Positions 16,574-26,260 of a stretch of DNA of 64,000 bases are shown here, piece after piece. The notes beneath the pieces are model-generated. The model did no database searches and was not told the origin of the DNA. It saw only the letters and a list, made by a program, of their open reading frames with translations. Numbering within the stretch: the first letter of the stretch is position 1; the number at the start of each line of letters is the position of its first letter. Position numbers and translations under genes: made by a program. The stretch lies in contig NZ_AP018724.1 in the NCBI RefSeq assembly GCF_004001245.1, positions 1,232,501-1,296,500 on the forward strand, written 5' to 3'. Origin of the DNA: Sulfurivermis fontis (GTDB taxonomy: Bacteria; Pseudomonadota; Gammaproteobacteria; Thiohalomonadales; Thiohalomonadaceae).

Positions 16574-19275
16574 CACCTCTGCCAGCGCCGCATCGCCCAT
16601 TTCTCCAGTTCCACCAGCGGGAACACGGTGGCGGCGATGAGTACGATCTGCAGCCAGGTGTCCGCACGCAACGGCACTGTGTGGAACAGGTGCTGCATGG
16701 GCGGCGCGTAGGTGAACAGCAGTTGCAGGGTGAGTACCAGGGCGACCGCGATGAGTACGTAGCGGTTGCCGAACAGGGCGTCGCGGCTCAAGGACGGCTC
16801 CAGAATGTAGCGGCTGCTGAAGATATAGAACACCTCGAACATCACCAGGGTGTTGACGGCGATGGTGCGGGCCTCTTCCAGCGGTGTGCCGTGGGTGCGG
16901 TGCCAGAGGAACAGGCCGAAGGTGCCGGCCACCAGGATGGTGGAGACGAACAGGATGCGCCAGGCGAGGAATCTGCTCAGCAACGGCTCCGCCGCCTTGC
17001 GCGGCGGGCGGCGCATCACATTGGGCTCCGGCGGCTCGAAGGCGAGGGCCAGGGCCAGGGTGACGGCGGTGACCATGTTGACCCACAGGATCTGCAGCGG
17101 CGAGATGGGCAGGCTGCGGCCGAGCAGGATGGCCGCGACGATGGTGAAGGCCTGGCCGCCGTTGGTGGGCAGGATGAACATGATCGACTTGCGGATGTTG
17201 TCATAGACGGTGCGCCCTTCCTCCACGGCGTGGGCGATGGAGGCGAAGTTGTCGTCGGTGAGCACCATTTCCGCCGCCTCCTTGGCCGCCTCGGTGCCGG
17301 TGACACCCATGGCGACGCCGACATCGGCGCGCTTGAGCGCCGGCGCGTCGTTCACCCCGTCGCCGGTCATGGCGATGATCTTTCCCTCGGCCTGCAAGGC
17401 CTCCACCAGGCGTAGCTTGTGTTCCGGGCTGGCGCGGGCGAATACGTCGGTGTCGAGCACGGCGCGGCGCAGGGCTGCCTCGTCCAACTGCTCGATCTCC
17501 TTGCCGGTGAGGGCACGGGTGCCGTCACCGATGCCCATCTGGGCGCCGATGGCGCGGGCGGTGACGGCGTGGTCGCCGGTGATCATCTTGACGCGGATAC
17601 CCGCCGCGCGGCACTTGGCCACGGCGCGGATCGCCTCCTCGCGCGGCGGGTCGATGAGGCCGACCAGGCCGAGCAGGGTCAGGCCGCCTTCCACCTCGGC
17701 GAAAGTCAGTTCGCGGCGGCCGTCGTTGTCGGTCGGCTTGGTGGCGATGGCGAGGATGCGCTGGCCGCGTGCCGCGAGTTCGTCGATGCGTTCATGCCAG
17801 TAGGCGACGTCGAGGGGCTGAGCGTCGCCGTCCATACGCTGGCTGTTGCAGGCCGTCAGCACCCGCTCCGGCGCGCCCTTGAGCAGGATGAAGCCGTTGC
17901 CGGCGTGGTCGTGGTGCAGCGTCGCCATGAAGCGGTGCTCCGACTCGAACGGTATGGCGTCGGTGCGCGGGAACTCCTTTTGCAGCGTGGCCGGGTCCAG
18001 GCAGGCCTTGAGACCCAGGGTGAGCAGGGCGCCCTCGGTGGGGTCGCCTTGCAGGTGGTAATGACCGTTCTCTTCCTTGAGGGTGGCGTCGTTGCACAGT
18101 ACGGCGGCGCGACAGATTTCATACAGGGTGGGGCGCTGTTCCGGTGTCACTTCCTCGTCGCCGCGGGAGAAACTGCCGTGGGGATCGTAGCCTACACCGC
18201 TGACATCGTAGGTGCGGTGCTGGGTCACCACGTTCTTGACCGTCATTTCGTTGCGCGTCAGGGTGCCGGTCTTGTCGCTGCAGATCACCGACACCGAGCC
18301 CAGGGTTTCCACCGCGGGCAGACGGCGGATGATGGCGTTGCGCGCGGCCATGCGCTGCACGCCGATGGCCAGGGTGATGGTGATGATGGCGGGCAGGCCT
18401 TCCGGGATGGCCGCCACCGCCAGGCCCACCGCCGCCATGAACACCTGTTCGGCACTCTGGCTGTATATCACCACCCCGACGGCGAAGGTGGCGGCGGCGA
18501 TGGCGGCAATCCACAAGCTGAGCAGGCGGCCGAAGCGGTCCACCTGGCGCAGCAGCGGCGTGGTGAGGGTTTCTACCTCGGTGAGCATGGCGCTGATGCG
18601 GCCGATCTCGGTGTGGCCGCCGGTGGCCACCACCACTCCGGTGCCCTGGCCGTAGGTGACCAGGGTGCTGGAATAGGCCATCGAGGTGCGGTCGCCCAGT
18701 TCGGCATCCGCCGCCACCGGTTCGACGGCCTTCTCCACCGGCACCGATTCGCCGGTCAGGGCCGCCTCCTCGATTTGCAGGTTGCGCACCTTGATGAGGC
18801 GCAGGTCCGCCGGCACCTTGTCGCCCGATTGCAGCAGCACGATGTCGCCCGGCACCAGTTCCTCCGCCGGGATCTCCCGGCGGTGGCCGTCGCGCAGCAC
18901 CATGGCCTTTTGCGACAGCATGGAACGGATGGCATCCAGCGCCTTTTCCGCCTTGCCTTCCTGGAGGAAGCCGATGAGGGCGTTGATCACCACCACGCCG
19001 ATGATCACCGCCGTGTCCACCCAATGGCCGAGCAGGGCGGTGACTACTGCTGCCAGCAGCAGGACATAAATCAGAATATTGTGGAATTGCAGCAGCAGGC
19101 GCATGAAGGCGCTGCGCCGGCGCGGCTGCGGCAGGTGGTTGGGACCGTAGCGCTGCAAACGGCGCGCGATTTCCTCGTCGCCGAGCCCCTCGGGCCGGCT
19201 GTCCAGCTCGGTCAGGGCCTGTGCGCCGGGGATGGCATGCCAGCGCGTGGCGGTGGTCTCGGGGGGGACGGACAT
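16573..19275 (-). CDS. P2-type cation-transporting ATPase
   Basis: The 900-residue protein is a P-type ATPase with all catalytic motifs: TGES in the actuator domain, PEGLP in M4, the phosphorylated aspartate in CSDKTGTLT, and TGDGVNDAPALK. An N-terminal cation-ATPase domain (LGDEEIARRLQRYGPNHL) and a C-terminal helical domain are present. Compared with SERCA, M5 has NGGQ where the calcium ligand Glu771 would be, and M6 has NMVTA where Asp800 would be, so the ion is uncertain. ATG at 19275 with AGGGAG upstream is preferred over an upstream TTG at 19311. The last codons border the adapter-like sequence. Confidence 0.9.
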   Translation of the reverse strand: MSVPPETTATRWHAIPGAQALTELDSRPEGLGDEEIARRLQRYGPNHLPQPRRRSAFMRLLLQFHNILIYVLLLAAVVTALLGHWVDTAVIIGVVVINALIGFLQEGKAEKALDAIRSMLSQKAMVLRDGHRREIPAEELVPGDIVLLQSGDKVPADLRLIKVRNLQIEEAALTGESVPVEKAVEPVAADAELGDRTSMAYSSTLVTYGQGTGVVVATGGHTEIGRISAMLTEVETLTTPLLRQVDRFGRLLSLWIAAIAAATFAVGVVIYSQSAEQVFMAAVGLAVAAIPEGLPAIITITLAIGVQRMAARNAIIRRLPAVETLGSVSVICSDKTGTLTRNEMTVKNVVTQHRTYDVSGVGYDPHGSFSRGDEEVTPEQRPTLYEICRAAVLCNDATLKEENGHYHLQGDPTEGALLTLGLKACLDPATLQKEFPRTDAIPFESEHRFMATLHHDHAGNGFILLKGAPERVLTACNSQRMDGDAQPLDVAYWHERIDELAARGQRILAIATKPTDNDGRRELTFAEVEGGLTLLGLVGLIDPPREEAIRAVAKCRAAGIRVKMITGDHAVTARAIGAQMGIGDGTRALTGKEIEQLDEAALRRAVLDTDVFARASPEHKLRLVEALQAEGKIIAMTGDGVNDAPALKRADVGVAMGVTGTEAAKEAAEMVLTDDNFASIAHAVEEGRTVYDNIRKSIMFILPTNGGQAFTIVAAILLGRSLPISPLQILWVNMVTAVTLALALAFEPPEPNVMRRPPRKAAEPLLSRFLAWRILFVSTILVAGTFGLFLWHRTHGTPLEEARTIAVNTLVMFEVFYIFSSRYILEPSLSRDALFGNRYVLIAVALVLTLQLLFTYAPPMQHLFHTVPLRADTWLQIVLIAATVFPLVELEKWAMRRWQR

Positions 19276-19499
19276 CGGTGTGGCTCCCTGACTCTTGTTA
19301 AGGCGCGTCAAACAGTATGATGCCCACGAGGCCGCGGAGTTTCACCCACCTGATTTTTGCGGGTTAACTCGTTACACTGTGCCCCTTTTCCAATTGCAGG
19401 AGCCGGGTCCTCTCGGCGAACAGGTGCCGGTATCAGGCACCGCTTTCGTCCACGGAGTGGGCTCCTACGCTGTTTCACCTGTCGTCTGCGGAGAACTTT

Positions 19500-20366
19500 G
19501 TGTCGGTCATCACCCAGCGTCTGCGCGAATATGTGCGTCTCACCCGCCTGGATCGCCCCATCGGCATCTATCTGGTGATGTGGCCGATGCTGTGGGCGCT
19601 GTGGGTGGCGGGCGAGGGCCGGCCCGATCCGCTGGTGTTCGTGGTTTTCATGCTGGGCACGGTGCTGATGCGTTCCGCCGGCTGTGCCATCAACGACTAC
19701 GCCGATCGCAACATCGATCTGCACGTCAGCCGCACCCGGCAGCGCCCGTTGGCCGCCGGCACCCTCCGGCCGCGCGAGGCGGTTTGGGTGTTCGCCGTGC
19801 TGTCGCTGCTGGCCTTCGCCCTGGTGCTGCTGATGAATCCGCTCACCATCCAGCTCTCCGTCATCGGCGTGCTGCTCGCCGCCAGCTATCCCTTCACCAA
19901 GCGCTACACCTATCTGCCGCAGGCCTATCTGGGCGCCGCCTTCGGCTGGGCGATCCCGATGGCCTTTGCGGCGCAGGCCAATGCGCTGCCGCCGGTGGCC
20001 TGGCTGCTGTTCATCGCCAACGTCTTGTGGTCGCTGATCTACGACACCATGTACGCCATGGCCGATCGCGAGGACGACCTCAAGATCGGCGTGAAATCCT
20101 CGGCCATTCTGTTCGGGCGCCATGACCGCCTGATCATCGGCCTGCTGCAGCTGGTGATGTTCGGGCTGTTCGTGCTCGCCGGCCTGAGTCTCGACATGAG
20201 TTTGTGGTACTACCTCGGCCTGCTGGCGGCGGCCGGCTTCGCGGTGTACGAGCAGTACCTGATCCGTGGCCGCGAGGCGCCGCAGTGCTTCCGCGCCTTT
20301 CTCAACAACCATTATCTCGGCGCGTCGATCTTCGTCGGCATCGCGCTGCACTACCTGCTGACATGA
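19500..20366 (+). CDS. ubiA: 4-hydroxybenzoate polyprenyltransferase UbiA
   Basis: UbiA prenylates 4-hydroxybenzoate in ubiquinone synthesis. The 288-residue membrane protein shows both aspartate-rich motifs: NDYADRNID near residues 62-70, and [12 protein letters not shown] near residues 181-192. The N-terminal [21 protein letters not shown] is characteristic. It starts with GTG at 19500. No ubiC frame is seen in front of it; the 220 bases upstream are non-coding. The stop overlaps the bioA start. Confidence 0.95.
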   Translation: MSVITQRLREYVRLTRLDRPIGIYLVMWPMLWALWVAGEGRPDPLVFVVFMLGTVLMRSAGCAINDYADRNIDLHVSRTRQRPLAAGTLRPREAVWVFAVLSLLAFALVLLMNPLTIQLSVIGVLLAASYPFTKRYTYLPQAYLGAAFGWAIPMAFAAQANALPPVAWLLFIANVLWSLIYDTMYAMADREDDLKIGVKSSAILFGRHDRLIIGLLQLVMFGLFVLAGLSLDMSLWYYLGLLAAAGFAVYEQYLIRGREAPQCFRAFLNNHYLGASIFVGIALHYLLT

Positions 20367-21751
20367 ACAATCACGACTGGGCCCGGCGCGATCTCGCGGT
20401 GGTGTGGCATCCCTGTACCCAGATGAAGGATCACGAGCAGCTGCCGCTGATCCCCATCCGCCGCGGCGAGGGGGTGTGGCTGGAGGACTTCGAGGGCCGG
20501 CGCTATCTCGATGCCATCAGTTCCTGGTGGGTGAACCTGTTCGGTCACGCCAATCCGCGCATCAACGACGCGGTCAAGGCGCAGATGGATCAGCTGGAGC
20601 ATGTCATCCTGGCCGGTTTCAGCCACGAACCGGTGGTGCGCCTGTCCGAGCGGCTGATCGCGCTGGCGCCGCCGGGGCTCAATCACTGCTTCTATGCCGA
20701 CAACGGCTCGGCGGCCATCGAAGTGGCGCTCAAGATGAGCTTTCACTATTGGCAGAACGTCGGCAAGAAGAACAAGACACGCTTCATCAATCTGGCCGGC
20801 AGCTATCACGGCGAAACTCTCGGCGCGCTGGCGGTGGGCGACGTGTCGCTGTTCAAGGAAACCTATCAGCCGCTGCTGCTGACACCGATCACCGTGCCGT
20901 CGCCGGACTGCTATCAGCGCGAGGCGGGGGAGAGCTGCGCCGATTATTCGGTGCGCGCCTTCGCCCACATGGAGCGGGCACTGGCGCAGCATGCCCACGA
21001 GGTGTGCGCCGTGATCGTCGAACCGCTGGTGCAGTGTGCCGGCGGCATGCGCATGTACGACCCGGTGTATCTCAAGCTGCTGCGCGCGGCCTGTGACCGT
21101 CACGGCGTGCACCTCATCGCCGACGAGATTGCCGTCGGCTTCGGCCGCACCGGCACGCTGTTCGCCTGCGAGCAGGCCGCCATCACGCCGGACTTCATGT
21201 GCCTGTCCAAGGGACTCACCGGCGGCTATCTGCCGATGTCGGTGGTGCTGACCCACGACACGGTGTATCAGGCGTTCTACGACGACTACGCGCGCCTCTC
21301 CGCCTTCCTGCACTCGCATTCCTATACCGGCAACCCGCTGGCCTGCAGCGCGGCGCTGGCGACGCTGGACATCTTCGCCGCAGACGACGTCATCGCGCGC
21401 AACAGGGCGCTCGCCGCCGAGATGGCGCAGGCGACGGCGCACCTGCGCGATCACCCGCACGTGGCCGAAGTGCGCCAGATGGGCATGATCCTGGCGGTGG
21501 AGATGGTGCAGGACAAGGCGAGCCGCACGCCGTATCCGTGGCAGGAACGGCGCGGCGTGCGTCTGTATCGGCACGCCCTGTCGCGCGGTGCCCTGCTGCG
21601 TCCGCTCGGCAATGTCAGTTACCTGATGCCGCCCTATGTGATCACGCCGGAGCAGATCCGGTTCCTGGCCGAGGTGATGACGGAAAGCATCGACGTCGCT
21701 GTGAGCGATCGGCCGGATGCATCAAGCGCTACGGCGACCCTGTTGTTCTGA
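20363..21751 (+). CDS. bioA: Adenosylmethionine-8-amino-7-oxononanoate aminotransferase BioA
   Basis: BioA converts 7-keto-8-aminopelargonate to 7,8-diaminopelargonate in biotin synthesis, using S-adenosylmethionine as amino donor. The 462-residue class III aminotransferase has [11 protein letters not shown] near the N-terminus, the cofactor phosphate region [27 protein letters not shown], and the PLP lysine in [14 protein letters not shown]. It is somewhat longer than the Escherichia coli enzyme because of a C-terminal tail. The start overlaps the ubiA stop by four bases; no other bio gene is in the window. Confidence 0.95.
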   Translation: MNNHDWARRDLAVVWHPCTQMKDHEQLPLIPIRRGEGVWLEDFEGRRYLDAISSWWVNLFGHANPRINDAVKAQMDQLEHVILAGFSHEPVVRLSERLIALAPPGLNHCFYADNGSAAIEVALKMSFHYWQNVGKKNKTRFINLAGSYHGETLGALAVGDVSLFKETYQPLLLTPITVPSPDCYQREAGESCADYSVRAFAHMERALAQHAHEVCAVIVEPLVQCAGGMRMYDPVYLKLLRAACDRHGVHLIADEIAVGFGRTGTLFACEQAAITPDFMCLSKGLTGGYLPMSVVLTHDTVYQAFYDDYARLSAFLHSHSYTGNPLACSAALATLDIFAADDVIARNRALAAEMAQATAHLRDHPHVAEVRQMGMILAVEMVQDKASRTPYPWQERRGVRLYRHALSRGALLRPLGNVSYLMPPYVITPEQIRFLAEVMTESIDVAVSDRPDASSATATLLF

Positions 21752-21824
21752 TGCACCGTCTGTTGGTAGATACTGATATTCAGGTCAAGCGCCAGCCATT
21801 CCATGTAGTGTCGGATTAAACGGG

Positions 21825-21849
21825 GTTGGGCTGAGGAACGAAGCCCAAC
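21825..21849. repeat. Extragenic palindrome, GTTGGGCT family
   Basis: GTTGGGCT at 21825-21832 pairs with AGCCCAAC at 21842-21849 downstream of bioA. The same arms recur at 25062-25086 with a different loop, so this is a dispersed short palindrome and not a gene-specific structure. Confidence 0.55.
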
Positions 21850-21903
21850 ATTCATCTTCACCGATGTGTTGGACTTCCTGTCGTCAGCCCAAGCTACAGA
21901 AAT

Positions 21904-21928
21904 GAGGGGGAGCCGACGGCTCCCCCTC
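21904..21928. terminator. Hairpin terminator between bioA and the host-attachment gene
   Basis: GAGGGGGAGCC and GGCTCCCCCTC form an 11-bp stem with a GAC loop. On the minus strand it is followed by ATTTCTG and lies just after the stop of the host-attachment gene, so it can terminate that gene and also block read-through from bioA. Confidence 0.75.
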
Positions 21929-21941
21929 TGATTGATGCCGG

Positions 21942-22400
21942 TCAGGAGACCAGCGGGAACAGGTGCGGTTCGAGCTGGCCGAGCAGCTCCCGCTCGTTGA
22001 CCTTGGTGTAGTCCTTGTCGATCTGGTGGGCAATGAGTTTCTTCACCTGATCATTCATGTGCTTGTTGAGCAGACCGCGGAAGGCGGAGGGGGCGACGAC
22101 GGCCAGCTTGCTGTAGCTGTTGGCGGTGCGCCCGTTGTTGAGGATGCCGGCCAGCTCGTGGGCGAAGCGGTCGATCTCGTAATCCTTCGGCGAGGTCGGT
22201 TCTTCGTAACCGCTGCCGCTGCCCATGCTGTTGCTGTCGCCCATGTAGGTGCCGGGTCGATCCGAGGCCAGTTGGTCGCCCTTCATGCGGCTGGCGGGGT
22301 GGAGATGCTCGCTGACCAGTTTCAGCCCATCGCTGCGTTTGGTCAGGTTGAAAACCCGTGCTTCACTGCCGTTGGCAACCAGAACCCAGGTGTTTTCCAT
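21942..22400 (-). CDS. Host attachment protein family (PF10116-like)
   Basis: The 152-residue product begins NTWVLVANGSEARVFNL and contains the acidic stretch YEEPTSPKDYEIDRFAHELA and VVAPSAFRGLLNKHM. This is the pattern of the family annotated as required for attachment to host cells, which has an eRF1/RNase-like fold in its wider superfamily; the biological role in free-living bacteria is unknown. ATG at 22400 is preferred because AAAGGAGAG lies just upstream. The gene stands alone between bioA and hrpB. Confidence 0.82.
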   Translation of the reverse strand: MENTWVLVANGSEARVFNLTKRSDGLKLVSEHLHPASRMKGDQLASDRPGTYMGDSNSMGSGSGYEEPTSPKDYEIDRFAHELAGILNNGRTANSYSKLAVVAPSAFRGLLNKHMNDQVKKLIAHQIDKDYTKVNERELLGQLEPHLFPLVS

Positions 22401-22516
22401 ACGACTCTCCTTTCGCTGTACGCTGTGACTCATTGGAAACGCGTTTTGAATGAAGCTTGGCACAAAAAACACGCCCGATCATCCGGGCGGCAAATAAGTG
22501 ACTCCTGATTGTTGCC

Positions 22517-25015
22517 ATGGACGTATTGCCCATCCATCAGATCCTGCCGGATATCAAAAACCGCCTCGGTCCGGGCCGCCGGCTGGTGTTGCAGGCGCCG
22601 CCCGGCGCCGGCAAGACCACGGCCGTGCCCCTGGCACTGCTGGATGAACCCTGGCTGGCCGGCAAGCGGATCCTGATGCTGGAGCCGCGCCGGCTGGCGG
22701 CCCGTGCGGCGGCGGCGCGCATGGCGGCGCTGCTGGGCGAGGCGGTGGGGGAGACGGTGGGCTACCGGGTGCGTTTCGAGCACCAGGTCTCCACCCGCAC
22801 CCGCATCGAGGTGGTGACCGAGGGCATCCTGACCCGCCGCCTGCAATCCGACCCCGAGCTTTCCGGCGTCGGCCTGGTCATCTTCGACGAATTCCATGAG
22901 CGCCACCTGCACAGCGACCTCGCCCTGGCCCTGTGCCTGGACGCCGGCGCGGCCCTGCGCGACGACCTCGCCCTGCTGGTGATGTCCGCCACCCTGGACG
23001 GCGCCGCCATCGCCCGCTTGCTTGACGCCCCCGTCCTCACCAGCGAGGGCCGCGCCTTCCCGGTGGACATCCGTTATCTCAACCAGGAACCGGACGGCCG
23101 TCCGGCGGACATCGCCGCCGCGGCGGTGCGCCGCGCCCTGGCCGAGACGGAAGGGGACGTGCTGGTATTCCTGCCCGGCTCCGGCGAGATCCGCCGCGTG
23201 GCGGAGCTGTTGGCCGATGTCCCGGTGCAGTTGCATCCCCTCTATGGCGACCTGCCGCTGCCCGAGCAGCAGCGCGCCATCCTTCCCGACCCGGCGGGAA
23301 AGCGGAAGGTGGTCCTCGCCACCAACATCGCCGAAACCTCGCTCACCATCGAGGGTGTGCGCGTGGTGGTGGACAGCGGCTGGGCGCGGGTGCCGCGCTT
23401 CGACCCGCGCAGCGGCCTGACCCGGCTGGAGCTGGTGCGCGTCTCCCGCGCCAGCGCCGACCAGCGCGCCGGCCGCGCCGGCCGCCTCGCTCCCGGCGTG
23501 TGTTACCGGCTGTGGAGCGAGGGGACGCAGCGCGGCCTCATTCCCTTTGCCGTGCCGGAGATCGCCAGCGCCGACCTGGCCCCGCTGGCGCTGGACCTGG
23601 CGCAGTGGGGCGTGCGCGATGCCGCCACGCTGCGCTGGCTGGATGCGCCGCCCGCCGGCGCCCTGAACCAGGCGAACACCCTGCTCACCGAACTGGATGC
23701 CCTGGACGGGGAGGGCCGCATCACCGCCCTGGGCCGCGCGATGGCGGCGCTGCCCTTGCATCCGCGCCTGTCGCACATGCTGCTGCGCGCCAAACCCCTC
23801 GGCCTGGCGGGCCTCGCCTGCGACGTGGCGGCCCTGCTGTCCGAACGCGACATCCTGCGCGGCCCGCCGCAGGCGCGGAGCTGTGACTTCGCCGTGCGGC
23901 TGGAGGCGGTGCAGGCCCATCGCCGCGACGGCCGTGACGGTGCGCGCCGCTTCGATGCCGACCCCAACGCCTGCGCCGCCGTCGAACGCGCCGCCCGGCA
24001 GTGGCGGCATCTGATCGAGGCCCAGGCCCCCGATGCCGCGCATATCCACGACAGCGGCCTGCTGCTGGCCCTGGCCTATCCCGACCGCGTGGCGCGGCAG
24101 CGCGGCAGCGACGGCCGCTACCTGCTCGCCAATGGCCGCGGCGCCAAACTGGAAACCCATTGCCCGCTGGCGCGTGAGCCCTACATCGTCGCCGCCGAAC
24201 TGGACGGCGCCGGCGACGACAGCCGCATCCGCAGCGCCGCGCCGATCACCCTGGCCGAACTGGAACAGGTGCATGCCGCGCGCCTGCAATGGCGCGAAGA
24301 GGTGCGCTGGGATGCGGCGACGGAGGCGGTGGTGGCGCGGCGCGTGCGCGGCCTCGGCGCGCTGGAACTGGAAAGTGCGCCGCTCGACAAGGCCGCGCCG
24401 GAACGCATGGGCGCCGCGCTGCTGGAAGGCATCCGCGCCATGGGGCTGGAGGTATTGCCGTGGGACGATGACACGCGCCAGTTGCAGGCACGCGTCGAGT
24501 CGTTGCGCCAGTGGAGCCCGCAGGACGGCTGGCCCGATTTCTCCGACAGCGCATTGCTCGCCACGCTGGAACAGTGGCTCTTACCGTACCTCAACGGCAT
24601 GAGCCGCCGCAGTCATCTGGCGAAGCTGGACCTGCACACCATCCTGCGCGACAGCCTCGGCTGGGAACGCGCCCAGCGCCTCGATGCCGATGCACCGACC
24701 CACCTCACCGTCCCCAGCGGCTCGCGCAAGCGCCTGCACTACGCACCGGGCCAGCCGCCGGTACTGGCGGTGAAGCTGCAGGAACTGTTCGGCCTCGCCG
24801 ACACCCCGCGCGTCGCCCACGGCAAGGTCGCCGTCATGCTGCACCTGCTCTCCCCGGCGCAACGCCCGATCCAGGTGACGCAGGACCTGAAAGGCTTCTG
24901 GGAACGCACCTACGCGGAAGTGAAAAAGGAACTGAAGGGCCGCTACCCCAAACACCCCTGGCCTGACGACCCATGGACCGCCACGCCGACGGCGCGGGCC
25001 AAGCCGCGGAGCTGA
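22517..25015 (+). CDS. hrpB: ATP-dependent helicase HrpB
   Basis: HrpB is a DEAH-box-type RNA helicase of proteobacteria. The 832-residue protein has motif I APPGAGKTT near residues 27-35, DEFHERH as the DEAH-box equivalent, SATLDG (motif III) and DQRAGRAGRLAPG (motif VI), followed by helicase-associated domains and the HrpB-specific C-terminal region (GMSRRSHLAKLDL, AVMLHLLSPAQRPIQVTQDL). Length is normal for the family. The cellular substrate is not known for most species. It is read divergently from the host-attachment gene. Confidence 0.95.
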   Translation: MDVLPIHQILPDIKNRLGPGRRLVLQAPPGAGKTTAVPLALLDEPWLAGKRILMLEPRRLAARAAAARMAALLGEAVGETVGYRVRFEHQVSTRTRIEVVTEGILTRRLQSDPELSGVGLVIFDEFHERHLHSDLALALCLDAGAALRDDLALLVMSATLDGAAIARLLDAPVLTSEGRAFPVDIRYLNQEPDGRPADIAAAAVRRALAETEGDVLVFLPGSGEIRRVAELLADVPVQLHPLYGDLPLPEQQRAILPDPAGKRKVVLATNIAETSLTIEGVRVVVDSGWARVPRFDPRSGLTRLELVRVSRASADQRAGRAGRLAPGVCYRLWSEGTQRGLIPFAVPEIASADLAPLALDLAQWGVRDAATLRWLDAPPAGALNQANTLLTELDALDGEGRITALGRAMAALPLHPRLSHMLLRAKPLGLAGLACDVAALLSERDILRGPPQARSCDFAVRLEAVQAHRRDGRDGARRFDADPNACAAVERAARQWRHLIEAQAPDAAHIHDSGLLLALAYPDRVARQRGSDGRYLLANGRGAKLETHCPLAREPYIVAAELDGAGDDSRIRSAAPITLAELEQVHAARLQWREEVRWDAATEAVVARRVRGLGALELESAPLDKAAPERMGAALLEGIRAMGLEVLPWDDDTRQLQARVESLRQWSPQDGWPDFSDSALLATLEQWLLPYLNGMSRRSHLAKLDLHTILRDSLGWERAQRLDADAPTHLTVPSGSRKRLHYAPGQPPVLAVKLQELFGLADTPRVAHGKVAVMLHLLSPAQRPIQVTQDLKGFWERTYAEVKKELKGRYPKHPWPDDPWTATPTARAKPRS

Positions 25016-25061
25016 GTTTGTCTGTTGGCTGGATTGTCGTATATTCGGCGGACGGAAGGAT

Positions 25062-25086
25062 GTTGGGCTTCCTGCGTCAGCCCAAC
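25062..25086. repeat. Extragenic palindrome, GTTGGGCT family
   Basis: Same arms as the palindrome at 21825-21849 (GTTGGGCT and AGCCCAAC) with a different nine-base loop, 46 bases after the hrpB stop. It may help end hrpB transcription. Confidence 0.55.
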
Positions 25087-25165
25087 GGGCTAACTATCAT
25101 GTGAAAAAAATAACGAATGAAAGTATATCTCGACGATGAAAGGGAAACACCTGAAGGTTGGTTAA

Positions 25166-25318
25166 GGAAGCTCTGAATAAGTTCAGAGCTTCCGCGGCAC
25201 AGGGATGTGCCGCCATTTTCCAACGACGATAAGTCGTTGGAAAATGAAGCCAAGCGAAAATCACACTTTTCGATTGGCCTGATCTGAGAAGTCCAGGATG
25301 GACTTATTCAGACCTTCC
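25166..25318 (+). mobile_element. IS5-like MITE, copy A (short form, 153 bp)
   Basis: The element starts GGAAGCTCTGAATAAGTTC and ends with the complement of GGAAGGTCTGAATAAGTCC, giving imperfect terminal inverted repeats that closely resemble the GGAAGGTGCGAATAAG ends of IS5. Flanking bases are TTAA and ATAG, close to the YTAR target of IS5 elements. Compared with copies B and C it lacks an internal module of about 52 bp. No transposase frame is present. Internal parts fold into hairpins, such as the pair around 25213-25243. It fills most of the 331-base gap after hrpB. Confidence 0.75.
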
Positions 25319-25346
25319 ATAGTATTTAGGCGATACAGGACGCGCC

Positions 25347-26162
25347 ATGAAAGACCTGCTTCTGCCCATGCTGTTCGACAACGGCCAGGCCATCCGGGAT
25401 GGCGAGGAGATCGGCCGGCTGACCGCCCGGGTCCGGCACCTCTCGCAGGAGTTGGCCGACCAGCAGGCGAGCGCGGACAAACTGCGCGAGGCGCTGACCT
25501 ACTCGCGGCAGGCCGCCCAGACCTACTCCGAACTCGCCGAGAGCTATGAGCGCCAGCGCGACCGGGTGCAGAAGCAGTATGACGAGATGTTCGAGGACCC
25601 GATCGGTCTGCGTATCTGGGTGCAGTACAACCTGCTGGACATGCGCAGCCGCCTGGTGCGGGCGATGATCAGCCGCGAACGGCTGCTCGCCATGAAGGCC
25701 GAGGAAGGCATCACCGCCGCCGAGCGCCGCGAGATGAACAAGGGCCTGGTGACCTTCGCCTACGTCCTGTGGATGGGCGTGACCCTGTTCATGCGCGAGT
25801 ACCTCGAGGCCGAGGAGATGCTGCAGGCGCTGCAGGCGCGCGCCCGCCGCGGCGAGCTCACCGTGGAGGAGCTGGCCGACGCCCTGGACAAGCCGCTCCA
25901 GAACATGGGGATCGCCCAGGAAATCCGCCTGCCGTCCTGGCCCGGCATTAGCTGGAACGCGGCCGGCGCCAAGTCCACCCTGCGCGAGCGGCTCCCGGCG
26001 GCCCAGCAGCAGCTCGAGATGGAGATGGAGGATGGTAAGGTGGTGTTCGAGCCGAACGGCAACCGCCTGATCGCCCGCCCGCCCATCTCGTCCTACAGGG
26101 GCGACATCCGGACGATGCTCGAGGAGAACTGGGCCTACATCCTGGACAAGCAGTTCGAGTAA
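25347..26162 (+). CDS. Hypothetical protein with coiled-coil N-terminus
   Basis: The 271-residue protein is strongly helical. Residues about 20-85 form a likely coiled coil (ARVRHLSQELADQQASADKL and onward), followed by a conserved-looking middle (DPIGLRIWVQYNLLDMRSRL) and a C-terminal part with SWPGISWNAAGAKSTLRERL. No signal peptide or clear membrane helix is seen. I recognise no family. The ATG follows copy A of the MITE by 28 bases with no strong ribosome-binding site, and a good terminator follows the stop. It is the first gene of the MITE-bracketed segment. Confidence 0.65.
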   Translation: MKDLLLPMLFDNGQAIRDGEEIGRLTARVRHLSQELADQQASADKLREALTYSRQAAQTYSELAESYERQRDRVQKQYDEMFEDPIGLRIWVQYNLLDMRSRLVRAMISRERLLAMKAEEGITAAERREMNKGLVTFAYVLWMGVTLFMREYLEAEEMLQALQARARRGELTVEELADALDKPLQNMGIAQEIRLPSWPGISWNAAGAKSTLRERLPAAQQQLEMEMEDGKVVFEPNGNRLIARPPISSYRGDIRTMLEENWAYILDKQFE

Positions 26163-26169
26163 CCCCGAC

Positions 26170-26193
26170 GCCCGCGCAAGCGGGCGTTTTTTG
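26170..26193 (+). terminator. Rho-independent terminator
   Basis: CGCCCGC and GCGGGCG form a 7-bp stem around a GCAA tetraloop, followed by six T residues. It begins seven bases after the stop of the coiled-coil protein gene and separates it from the nucleotidyltransferase gene. Confidence 0.9.
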
Positions 26194-26223
26194 CGGAATA
26201 TAGCCAGCAGAAATTTTTGCCGT

Positions 26224-26252
26224 TATACTACATTCCCCTGCATTGTAGTATA
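26224..26252. promoter_or_regulatory. Palindromic operator-like site overlapping two TATACT boxes
   Basis: TATACTACA at 26224-26232 and its exact complement TGTAGTATA at 26244-26252 are separated by 11 bases. TATACT occurs at 26224-26229 and again at 26249-26254, the second one six bases before the ATG at 26261. The layout suggests a dimeric repressor site over a -10 element, perhaps with a leaderless transcript, since no ribosome-binding site is seen. No regulator gene is adjacent. Confidence 0.5.
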
Positions 26253-26260
26253 CTTCCGGC

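Noticed and set aside
19360-19499. ubiC (chorismate lyase) upstream of ubiA
   Set aside because: No frame with UbiC motifs or adequate length exists in this interval.
21942-22400. Virulence or adhesion gene suggested by the family name 'host attachment'
   Set aside because: The family name is historical; nothing in the context supports host interaction.
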